Assembly: GCF_014596565.1 (NCBI RefSeq)
Contig: NZ_NOIN01000005.1
Coordinates: 389,300 to 453,299 of the forward strand
DNA: 64,000 bases
Reading direction: 5' to 3'
DNA from: Pseudomonas sp. PSB18
Lineage (GTDB): Bacteria; Pseudomonadota; Gammaproteobacteria; Pseudomonadales; Pseudomonadaceae
How positions within the stretch are numbered: the stretch's first letter is position 1; every line of letters begins with the position of its first letter. The notes beneath the pieces were generated by a model, which did no database searches, was not told the origin of the DNA, and saw nothing but the letters and a program-made list of their open reading frames with translations. The position numbers and the translations under genes were made by a program. Below are positions 45,922-53,353 of this stretch, one piece after another.

Positions 45922-47493
45922 ATGAAGCCCCTCGAGGAATCCATTGCCCCTGGCGAGGTAGCGGCCACGCAGGCATCCTATCCCACTGCCCGGGAATTCG
46001 CGGCGAATCGTTTCGCCTACTTTCTGCTGGTCCTCGCGGTGACGTCGGTACTGGGTTTGGGGCTGATTTACCTGGCCAGCAGCTATCACCAGCAATTCGC
46101 CGAAGCCGGCAAGGACAATGCCGACCTCGTCCATGCATTGTCGCAGCAAGCCGAAGACTCCCTGACCCAGATCGAAGTACTGTCCATTGGCATTCTTGAG
46201 CGCATCGAGGTCGACGGCGTCGATAAATTCCAGCGCCCGCGCATGAATCGCCTGTTCAAGAGTCAGGTCCTGGCCATGCCGCAGTTGGCGGGTCTGTTTG
46301 TCTATGGCCGATCCGGTGAGTGGTTGAGCACCGACAAGGACACGTACCCGCCTTCGGCCAATAACGCCGACCGTGAATACTTCAAATACCACCAGGCTCA
46401 CCCCGACGACCAGGGGCTGCACTTGGGCCCGGTGATCCGGAGCCGTTCCACCGGCGATCTGGTCATCCCGGTTTCCAGGCGAATCAACGGTCCGGACGGT
46501 GCATTCGCCGGCGTATTCCTGGCCACCCTGCGCGTGGATTATTTCATTCGTTTCTACAACGAGTTCCTGTCCAACGGGAACACCGTCGTGGTGCTTGCAC
46601 TGGCGGATGGCACGGTGCTGACCCGTGCCCCGTTCATGGCATCGGCGGTGGGCCAGAGCTTGGCGTCCGGTGAGATCTTCAGCCGGCACCTGCCCGTGGC
46701 AACGTCCGGCACAGTCATGGTGCCGTCGGTGTTGGACAAGGTCGATAAGTTGTTCAGCTATCAACTGAACCCGCGCTATCCATTGTTCATGTCGGTCGGG
46801 GTGACCAAGAGCAGCCTGATGCAACCCTGGTACACCGAGGCCGCTATCGCCGTCGCCGTGATCCTGATCCTGCTGCTCTGCCTGGCCTACTGCGGCAAGG
46901 CCCTCCTGCGGCAAATCAGGTATGTGATGCAAGCCGAGTCATCACTGCAAGCGGCTCACGTGGCGCTGCAGAAGGTGGCCACCCAGGATGCCCTGACGGG
47001 GCTGTTCAACCGCCGCCATCTCGATACCATACTGCCCATCGAGATGAGCCGCAGCCGTCGTAATGGCCGCCCGCTCGGGCTGATCATGATCGACATCGAC
47101 TATTTCAAGCGCTTCAACGACCTGTACGGCCATGTCGAGGGCGACAGGTGTTTGACAGAAGTCGGCGCTGCGGTGATGAACAGCATGCGTCGCCCGGGTG
47201 ATATCGCCGTTCGTTATGGCGGTGAGGAACTCCTGGTGCTGCTGCCGGATACAGATCCCGCCGGGACTTACCAGATCGCCACGCGCATCCATCGCGCTAT
47301 CCACCAGTTGAACATCCACCACGCGGCGAGCCCTTCGCAACGGGTCACGGCCAGTCTCGGCTGGAGCATTCTTGCCCCACAAGACCAGGCCACCACCGAC
47401 AAGAAATTCGTCATGGCGGCGGATGAAGCGCTGTACCAGGCCAAGGGTGCCGGGCGCGACCGGATCTTTCCGGCGCTGACGGACATGGCCTAG
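45922..47493 (+). CDS. Membrane diguanylate cyclase with periplasmic Cache-type sensor
   Basis: 523 residues. Membrane helix 1 is about 30-52 and helix 2 about 305-325. The ~250 residues between them form a periplasmic sensor of the double-Cache kind (SGEWLSTDKDTYPPSANNADREYFKYHQ, PVSRRINGPDGAFAGVF). The cytoplasmic GGDEF domain begins near DALTGLFNRRHLDTI; the active-site loop is GGEEL at 433-437, a functional variant. RPGD five residues before it is an intact inhibitory I-site. It should make cyclic di-GMP in response to an external ligand and is feedback-inhibited. Ligand unknown. Single gene. Confidence 0.93.
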   Translation: MKPLEESIAPGEVAATQASYPTAREFAANRFAYFLLVLAVTSVLGLGLIYLASSYHQQFAEAGKDNADLVHALSQQAEDSLTQIEVLSIGILERIEVDGVDKFQRPRMNRLFKSQVLAMPQLAGLFVYGRSGEWLSTDKDTYPPSANNADREYFKYHQAHPDDQGLHLGPVIRSRSTGDLVIPVSRRINGPDGAFAGVFLATLRVDYFIRFYNEFLSNGNTVVVLALADGTVLTRAPFMASAVGQSLASGEIFSRHLPVATSGTVMVPSVLDKVDKLFSYQLNPRYPLFMSVGVTKSSLMQPWYTEAAIAVAVILILLLCLAYCGKALLRQIRYVMQAESSLQAAHVALQKVATQDALTGLFNRRHLDTILPIEMSRSRRNGRPLGLIMIDIDYFKRFNDLYGHVEGDRCLTEVGAAVMNSMRRPGDIAVRYGGEELLVLLPDTDPAGTYQIATRIHRAIHQLNIHHAASPSQRVTASLGWSILAPQDQATTDKKFVMAADEALYQAKGAGRDRIFPALTDMA

Positions 47494-47542
47494 CCGCCCC
47501 GGGAAGGCGGACCGATATCACGAACCGATGTTCTGCCCTTTA

Positions 47543-48130
47543 TGACTCCAGGGTGTCGCCGGTATAGCTGCAGAGGCCGCTTGTCACCCGAAAAGCCTGG
47601 CGATAGGCAGAAGGTGACGTGTCAACGGTGTGCAGGAAATGCTGGCGCAAGGAAACGGACGAACCAAACCCGACCTCCGCGGCGACGCGTTCGATGGGCA
47701 AGTCGGTGGTTTCCAGCAGGCACTGGGCACGGTCCACACGGGCCTGGATCATCCATTGCACGGGGCTGATGCCCATCTGCTCGGTGAAACGACATTGAGC
47801 GTCCTGACGCTCACCTTGGCATAGGCGGCCATCTCGGCCACGTCGATGGGCAGGCTCAAGCGTTCGTCGAGCCATTGCAGCAGCAATGCGCGTGCCCTGG
47901 GCATGGGCCTCGCGGATCGCGTCGAGCACGGCCGGCGCCACCATGTCCTGAAGGTTGGCCAGCCCCGGCACGACCAGCGTGTCGGCGCCTCGCACCTCGT
48001 CGAGCGAATGGCGGACGCGCAGATCGAAAGCCTGGGTCGTGACGCTCGAAGTGGCGGCGCAGACGCGTACCTGATAGGCCGCGGCATGGGCCAATTCCAC
48101 ACGCTCGAAGAGTTCGCAGGGCGATCCTGG
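47543..48130 (-). pseudogene. Broken GlxA/FtrA-like AraC regulator (DJ-1 domain + HTH)
   Basis: On the minus strand an N-terminal DJ-1/PfpI-like piece (AFDLRVRHSLDEVRGADTLVVPGL) is cut after AHAQGTR. About 100 residues of the expected domain, including its nucleophile region, are missing. Reading resumes in another frame at LLLQWLDERLSLPIDVAEMAAYAKVSVRTLN and then, after a one-base loss near 47,796, returns to the first frame at RFTEQMGISPVQW through the second helix-turn-helix. The part upstream of 48,100 is also degenerate. A deletion plus two frameshifts make it non-functional. Confidence 0.8.
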
Positions 48131-48234
48131 GCGCCTGCCTGCCTTTCGGCGGCTTCTTCATGGCCAGGGCAATGTTGCGCGACGCCACGCTGCATGGACC
48201 GGCATGACGCCATGCTTTATCTGAGCTCAAGGCG

Positions 48235-48495
48235 ATGCATATTTTCTTCGTACTGCTCTGGGTATCGGGCATGGTCGTACAAGCCCTCACGTTGGCTGCC
48301 GCGCGAAAACTGCCCGGCTCGGCATTACCCCAGGAGTTGCTGAGGTTGCGCCAGTTGCACAAGTGGGAGCGCAGGCTGACGACGCCGGCCATGGTGCTGG
48401 CCATGGGCAGCGGCACCTGGAGGTGGGTCAGGGTGCAACAGCGAGTCGGCACCTCCACCGCGGCCAGGCGCGAGCGGTTGTGGATGACCTTGTAA
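48235..48495 (+). pseudogene. Truncated CopD/DUF2269-like membrane protein
   Basis: The first ~62 codons (HIFFVLLWVSGMVVQALTL, then RLRQLHKWERRLTTPAMVLA) read like the start of a CopD-family inner-membrane protein with a normal length of roughly 130-150 residues. After GTW the sequence changes to a non-hydrophobic, unrelated tail. The gene is therefore probably cut by the same deletion that damaged the adjacent regulator. The family assignment is tentative. Confidence 0.55.
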
Positions 48496-48537
48496 CGGCG
48501 CGCGGATCCGGGCGACCGAAGGCGATGCTCAGGGTGT

Positions 48538-49635
48538 TCAAGGCCGCCAACCCACTTTCTCCAGCGCTTGCAGCAAGCGAGTGCCCTCCAGGGCCGGCAC
48601 CTCGCGCCCGTCCGCAGCATGCATGGCTCGGCCGGCAAGCAAGGCATTGACGATGGCCTCCTCCACCGCTTCGGCCGCTGCGGCGAACAATGGCGAGATA
48701 TGGTCGTTGTTGACCATTGCCACCTGAGCCGTCTTCGGCAAGTCCCGCCGGTTGTAATCGGCTGGCGCCAATCCGGTATTTCCCGTCGAGAAAGCCAGGA
48801 AGATGTCGCCGCTGGAGTCGTCGGTCCCGCCGCCAGTCCGGGCGACACCCAGCGAAGCCCGCTGTGCCAGGCGCTGGCACTGGTGGGGCAGCAAGGGCGC
48901 ATCGGTGGCGAGCACGACCACGATGGAGCCCATGCCGGGCGTGTCCTGCTCGGCGTAGGGCGACGGCAGGTCCAGCAGCGCCCGGCCCACCGGATATCCG
49001 TCGACCCTGAGTTCACGGCGTTGCCCATGATTGGCTTGCACGAAGGCCCCCAGTGTCCATCCGCCCTGCTCCGCCGACAGCTTTCGCGAGGCGGTACCGA
49101 TCCCGCCCTTGAACTCATGGCAAATCATGCCTGTCCCTCCACCGACCGCGCCTTCGGCGACAGGCCCGGCGTCCACGGCGGCCAAGGCTTGCTGTACCAG
49201 GTCCGCATTCACGTGCTGGCCCCAGATGTCGTTCAACACGCCGTCGTAGGTTTCCATCACCACGGGCATGCACCAGTAAACGGAGCTATCAGCCAATGTC
49301 GCATGCTCATGGGCGATCAGCGCATCGCGCACCACGCCAACACTATGGGTATTGGTGGTTGCGATCGGCGTGGTTAGCAGCCCCGCTTCACGAATCCATT
49401 CCAGGCCGGTGGCATCGCCGTTGCCATTGAGTACATGGCAGCCGGCGAAACACGGCTGAAAACGCGCGGCACCGCCGCGTGGCTCGATCACGCTCACACC
49501 GGTGCGCACCGGTTTCCCGTCGTAGACCGTATCCAGCGTCCCATGGCCGACCCGGACGCCAGGCACGTCGGTGATAGCGTTGTTCGGGCCGGGTTGGCCC
49601 AGGCCCACGGTGATGCCAAAGTCACGTGCTCGCAT
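48538..49635 (-). CDS. S58-family (DmpA-type) aminopeptidase
   Basis: 365 residues, full length for the family. Peptidase family S58 members are made as one chain that cuts itself before a serine, which becomes the N-terminal nucleophile of the beta chain; here G236-S237 (GMGSIVVV) fits. GVRVGHGTL near the start and VGGGTGMICHEFKGGIGTA around 165-181 are typical. Relatives cleave N-terminal L- or D-residues (DmpA) or beta-amino acids (BapA). The amino acid permease gene ends 12 bp upstream on the same strand, so the two form a peptide or amino acid use operon. Its place between two D-residue-rich lipopeptide clusters is notable but may be chance. Confidence 0.92.
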   Translation of the reverse strand: MRARDFGITVGLGQPGPNNAITDVPGVRVGHGTLDTVYDGKPVRTGVSVIEPRGGAARFQPCFAGCHVLNGNGDATGLEWIREAGLLTTPIATTNTHSVGVVRDALIAHEHATLADSSVYWCMPVVMETYDGVLNDIWGQHVNADLVQQALAAVDAGPVAEGAVGGGTGMICHEFKGGIGTASRKLSAEQGGWTLGAFVQANHGQRRELRVDGYPVGRALLDLPSPYAEQDTPGMGSIVVVLATDAPLLPHQCQRLAQRASLGVARTGGGTDDSSGDIFLAFSTGNTGLAPADYNRRDLPKTAQVAMVNNDHISPLFAAAAEAVEEAIVNALLAGRAMHAADGREVPALEGTRLLQALEKVGWRP

Positions 49636-49647
49636 GTTGTCTCTCGT

Positions 49648-51012
49648 TCAGAGTTTCTGGAACGCCGGGCTCAGCTTGCCGTACGTTGTGTAAAGCAGCA
49701 CGGAAGTCACCAGGATTCCCAGCAGGATGAAAATGTCGCGGGACGAAGCGCTGCTCAGCAAGGAGGTCAGCAGGTACCCCGCCCCCACCACGGCCGCCAG
49801 CGCTGGAGCAGGCCACAGCGGCATCCGGTACGGGTGCTCGCGGTCACAGCGCAGCACACGGCTGAACAATGCGCACAGGCCGACGATCAGGTATACGCAC
49901 AGGATCAGCAGGACGGTGAAGGAAGTCAGTTCCGCCAGGTTCGAACTGAAGGTCAATGCGGCGGAAGGCACGGCCAGGAACAGCGTCGCCAGCCAGGGCG
50001 AGTCCCATCGAGGGTGAATGCGGGTGAAGGCGCGGTTCAGGGTCGGCATCCACAGCTCATCGCGACCACTGCTGTAGATCACCCGGCCGATCTGGATCAC
50101 CAAGGCAACGATGGCGTTGAACACGGAGAGGAAGATGCCGGCACTCACCAGCCGTGACAGCGTCTCGTTGCCATGGACCGTCAGCAGATAGCCGATCGGA
50201 TCAGGGCTGGCCAACATCTGTTCGAGGGATGGCGCGCCCACCAGGAGTGCGACCAGCGGGATCAGCTCGATGCTGACCACCAGTACCAGCGACCACAACA
50301 CCGCCCTGGGGATACCGCGGCCGCCGCACTTCATGTCCTCTGCGAGCAGCACGGCGCCGCCGTAGCCGTTGAAAGAGAACAATGCGGTGCCGACCGCACC
50401 GATGACCAGTGCCCAGGGTGCTGCGTGCAGGAGCCCATTGTCGAGCGCAACGGGGCTGAACAGGCTGCCGATGGGTTGCTGCGCATGGCCGAAGCCCAGC
50501 ACCACGATCACCATCAGGGCCGCCACCTCGAGAAACAGACAGGCACCCGTGACCCAGGCATTGAGCTTGATATTCAGGATGCCGAGCAGGTAACTCAGCG
50601 CGACGATGACCAGGGCGACCGTCTGCCCATCGAACTGGGTGCCCAGTGCCGCATTGAGGTAGGTGGCCGCTCCCGTTGCCAGGACGGGTGGAATGAACAG
50701 CAGCATTGCGAGCACGGTCAGGAACGTGGTATAGCCGGCCATGCCACCGAACACTCGCTTGGCGAACACGTACTCCCCACCCGCGGCGCTGTGGGCTCGA
50801 CCCAGTTCCGCGTAGCACAGCGCAAACATCAGCGCCAACACCCCGCCGAGCACGAATGCCCAGATGACCCCGGTACCGGCCTGGGCGATGGCAAAGGGCG
50901 CGATGACAAACACGGAGCTGGCGGGTGTCACAGAGGAGACGGTGATCGCAACGACATCAGGGACGCTCAGGGTGGGTTTGAGCTCGGAGGGTGGCGCACT
51001 GTGGGACGTCAT
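49648..51012 (-). CDS. APC-superfamily amino acid permease
   Basis: 454 residues with about twelve hydrophobic segments. The N-terminal unwound-helix motif TVSSVTPASSVFVIAPFAIAQAGTG and CYAELGRAHSAAGGEYVFAKRVFG are characteristic of the amino acid-polyamine-organocation superfamily. It should take up an amino acid or amine across the inner membrane; the substrate is not evident. GAGAGG precedes the ATG. It is transcribed with the DmpA-type peptidase and divergent from a LuxR-type regulator that is likely to control both. Confidence 0.9.
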   Translation of the reverse strand: MTSHSAPPSELKPTLSVPDVVAITVSSVTPASSVFVIAPFAIAQAGTGVIWAFVLGGVLALMFALCYAELGRAHSAAGGEYVFAKRVFGGMAGYTTFLTVLAMLLFIPPVLATGAATYLNAALGTQFDGQTVALVIVALSYLLGILNIKLNAWVTGACLFLEVAALMVIVVLGFGHAQQPIGSLFSPVALDNGLLHAAPWALVIGAVGTALFSFNGYGGAVLLAEDMKCGGRGIPRAVLWSLVLVVSIELIPLVALLVGAPSLEQMLASPDPIGYLLTVHGNETLSRLVSAGIFLSVFNAIVALVIQIGRVIYSSGRDELWMPTLNRAFTRIHPRWDSPWLATLFLAVPSAALTFSSNLAELTSFTVLLILCVYLIVGLCALFSRVLRCDREHPYRMPLWPAPALAAVVGAGYLLTSLLSSASSRDIFILLGILVTSVLLYTTYGKLSPAFQKL

Positions 51013-51134
51013 ATGTTCATTCCTCTCGTTTGTTATATGAGTTAGGAGGCAGAACGAAAATGCGATGCGTGACGGGCTCGCCGGCCCGCTTGGTAGGGAT
51101 GGACTGTAGGCAGCTGTCCTCTACCGGACAATTC

Positions 51135-51145
51135 CCCCTAAGGGG
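51135..51145. promoter_or_regulatory. Possible regulator site CCCC-TAA-GGGG
   Basis: A short dyad in the 196-bp gap between the permease and LuxR-type genes, followed by another CCCCC and a TTGACA at 51,154-51,159. It may be the binding site of the LuxR-type protein. Weak evidence. Confidence 0.3.
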
Positions 51146-51208
51146 TACCCCCGTTGACAGCTTCATGGAATCGAGCACCAATGCCCTCCTCGCGCCAAGG
51201 AAACCGCC

Positions 51209-51988
51209 GTGGACATTCTCTTTCATGAAGTTGTCAGTCATACCGCTCTGGCTCGGGCAATCGAGCAGATCGGCAGTCCCAGGTTCTGGCGTCAGATCAT
51301 CCTGGTGCTACGCCAATGGGTGCCGTTCGACAACGCCCTGGCGATCCACTTTCCTGCCCAGGCCGCGCCCCATGTGCTTGCCGAGTACGACGCGGCACCG
51401 GCACCGGCGGCGAGTGAACTGTACCTGGATGGCCTGTACCTGCTCGACCCTTTCTACCAGGCCGCTCGCGAAGGGCTGGTCAGCGGTTTTTATCACCTGG
51501 AAGAAGTCGCTCCGGATCACTTCCGGCAAACGGATTACTACCTCAATTACTTCAAGGAACATGTGCTGGAAGATGAGGTGCAATACTTATTGCAGTTGCC
51601 GGACGGCGTGCTGTCATTGTCCTTGGGCATGCGCCGCGCCTTTGACCCGGACGAGTTGGGCAAACTGACGCTGGTCAGCTCATGGGTGTCGGCCTTGCTC
51701 AAGCTCAACTGGACCCGCAGCGGGATCTCGGTGCCGCTGCTGCCCCCGGTCGGCGATGCACTGGCGAAATTTGGCAAAGGTGTGCTTTCGGAACGGGAGC
51801 TTGAAATCGCTCGCCTGATTCTTCGCGGCTATTCGTCGAAGGCGATGGCGCAGCGGCTCGGGATCTCCCCTGAAACTATCAAGGCACACCGGCGGCATCT
51901 CTACGCAAAGCTGGACATTTCCTCTCACCCGGAACTGTTCTCGATGTTTATCCGCGAGCTGGGCTACTCCGAAGAACCAGGTACCTGA
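51209..51988 (+). CDS. LuxR-family (HTH) transcriptional regulator
   Basis: 259 residues from a GTG at 51209. The C-terminal ~65 residues are a LuxR-type helix-turn-helix (LSERELEIARLILRGYSSKAMAQRLGISPETIKAHRRHLYAKL). The N-terminal 180 residues show no receiver domain, and the conserved residues of acyl-homoserine-lactone sensors are not evident, so it is not an obvious quorum sensor. It is divergent from the permease-peptidase operon and probably controls it. It is unlikely to be the RfiA/SyrF-type regulator of the lipopeptides, since it is not next to them, but this cannot be excluded. Confidence 0.88.
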   Translation: MDILFHEVVSHTALARAIEQIGSPRFWRQIILVLRQWVPFDNALAIHFPAQAAPHVLAEYDAAPAPAASELYLDGLYLLDPFYQAAREGLVSGFYHLEEVAPDHFRQTDYYLNYFKEHVLEDEVQYLLQLPDGVLSLSLGMRRAFDPDELGKLTLVSSWVSALLKLNWTRSGISVPLLPPVGDALAKFGKGVLSERELEIARLILRGYSSKAMAQRLGISPETIKAHRRHLYAKLDISSHPELFSMFIRELGYSEEPGT

Positions 51989-52039
51989 GCATGCATGCCA
52001 TGGACAGCATCATGACTTCGCGATGCCCATCCAGACCAT

Positions 52040-52807
52040 TCAGACCCTGTCCACCTCATCCGAGCGCAACGTCAGCACCGATACCCCCGAAGACGTCACC
52101 GCAACGGTGTGCTCGAATTGCGCGGAAAGCGCCCCGTCCCGGGTCACCACCGTCCAGCCATCAGCCTGGGTCCTGACGTGGCTGGTGCCTTGGTTGAGCA
52201 TGGGCTCGATGGTGAACACCATCCCCTCGCGCAGCACCAGGCCGGTGCCGGGCTTGCCGAAATGCAGCACCTGGGGTTCTTCGTGCATTTGCTGGCCGAT
52301 GCCATGGCCACAGTATTCACGCACCACTGAGTAACCGTTGCGCTTGGCGTGATGTTCGATGGCTGCGCCAATGTCACCCAACCGCCCGCCTGGGCGTACC
52401 GCGCGGATGCCTCGCCACATCGCATCGTATGTGACCTGGACCAGGTGCCGGGCAGCGGCGCTGACGTTACCGATAAGGTAAGTCTTGCTGGAGTCGGCGA
52501 TATAGCCATTCTTTTCCAGGGTGATGTCGAAATTGACGATATCGCCATCGCGCAGAATCCTGGAGGACGATGGCACGCCGTGGCAAACCTCCTCGTTTAC
52601 CGAGCAGTTGAGCACGAATGCAAAGCCATACTGCCCCTTGCTCGCCGGTCGGGCCTTGAGCTCGTCGACGATGAACCGCTCCACCATGGCATCGACCTGG
52701 AGGGTCGACATCCCCGCGAGCGCGGTTTGATCCAGCAGCTCGAACACAGACGCCAGGAGTCGGCCGGATTCCGCCAACAGCGCCACCTGTTCCGGACTTT
52801 TGACCAT
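52040..52807 (-). CDS. map: Type I methionine aminopeptidase
   Basis: 255 residues from ATG 52807. All five metal ligands and the catalytic histidine are present: H76, D94, D105, H168, E201 and E232. It removes the initiator methionine from new proteins. The chromosome surely has an essential map gene elsewhere, so this is probably a second copy. It directly follows a ParD-like gene; an upstream TTG start at 52813 would overlap that gene's stop. The pair ParD-like plus Map recurs in pseudomonads as far as I recall. Its special role is unknown. Confidence 0.93.
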   Translation of the reverse strand: MVKSPEQVALLAESGRLLASVFELLDQTALAGMSTLQVDAMVERFIVDELKARPASKGQYGFAFVLNCSVNEEVCHGVPSSSRILRDGDIVNFDITLEKNGYIADSSKTYLIGNVSAAARHLVQVTYDAMWRGIRAVRPGGRLGDIGAAIEHHAKRNGYSVVREYCGHGIGQQMHEEPQVLHFGKPGTGLVLREGMVFTIEPMLNQGTSHVRTQADGWTVVTRDGALSAQFEHTVAVTSSGVSVLTLRSDEVDRV

Positions 52808-52809
52808 GC

Positions 52810-53016
52810 TCAACTCATCACCAGTGGCTGGGCGCGCACGCCCGCGCTGTCGAGCTCACGGCGGATGACTTCGTTGAAGGTCAGCTCCGGGTTCATCTCG
52901 CACAACATGCCGACCTTGATCCAGAAAGCCGCCTGCGCGTTGATGGAGCGACAAGACACCTTGGTGGCCCGGCGCAGTTGATCATGCAGTTCGTCGTCGA
53001 TGTTCACGATGCCCAT
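52810..53016 (-). CDS. ParD-like antitoxin-family protein
   Basis: 68 residues, matching the short ParD-like family (MGIVNIDDELHDQLRRA, then SINAQAAFWIKVGML). Such proteins have a ribbon-helix-helix DNA-binding part and resemble type II antitoxins. No toxin gene is beside it; the methionine aminopeptidase occupies that place, with the stop two bases before its ATG. GAGGG precedes the ATG. A perfect palindrome lies about 33 bp upstream, as for autoregulated antitoxins. Confidence 0.8.
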   Translation of the reverse strand: MGIVNIDDELHDQLRRATKVSCRSINAQAAFWIKVGMLCEMNPELTFNEVIRRELDSAGVRAQPLVMS

Positions 53017-53048
53017 TGGGGTCGCCCTCTATACGTTTCATATATTGT

Positions 53049-53060
53049 AAGCATATGCTT
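53049..53060. promoter_or_regulatory. Palindromic operator candidate upstream of the ParD-like gene
   Basis: AAGCATATGCTT is a perfect 12-bp dyad, itself flanked by ATACG (53,031) and CGTAT (53,061). It lies in the AT-rich promoter region of the ParD-like gene, consistent with ribbon-helix-helix autoregulation. Confidence 0.55.
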
Positions 53061-53135
53061 CGTATCAGCGAAAACCAAGATTAATCATTGAACATTTGTG
53101 TTGGCAGCCCTGACGATCAGTGCTGCCGGCGGTGA

Positions 53136-53333
53136 TCAGCTTGCCGAAGAAGTTTTTCCTTTCCCGGCCGTAGGTGCCCTGGTCTCTGAGTAATGCCCAC
53201 CCGCAGGGCGTGTCTGCTCCTGTTTGAAGGACTGCTGCCGGCGCTCCAGCGCATCAGCGCCGTCCGAGGCCTGTGCGACCCACGGAACAGACATGATCAA
53301 GCCGAACAGTATCCGAATAAAAAGTGGCTCCAT
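53136..53333 (-). CDS. Small exported protein of unknown function
   Basis: 65 residues. The start has an AAGGTG site upstream. The N-terminus is a signal peptide (IRILFGLIMSVPWVAQAS) followed by about 40 polar residues without cysteine. It lies 20 bp after the FUSC-type gene on the same strand and may be the last gene of that operon. No family recognised. Confidence 0.5.
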   Translation of the reverse strand: MEPLFIRILFGLIMSVPWVAQASDGADALERRQQSFKQEQTRPAGGHYSETRAPTAGKGKTSSAS

Positions 53334-53353
53334 TTCATTTCACCTTGGTTGTG

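Noticed and set aside
51209..51988. LuxR-type gene as the quorum-sensing or RfiA-like regulator of the lipopeptides
   Set aside because: It stands divergent from a permease-peptidase operon, shows no clear autoinducer-binding residues and is far from either synthetase; not excluded, but not supported.
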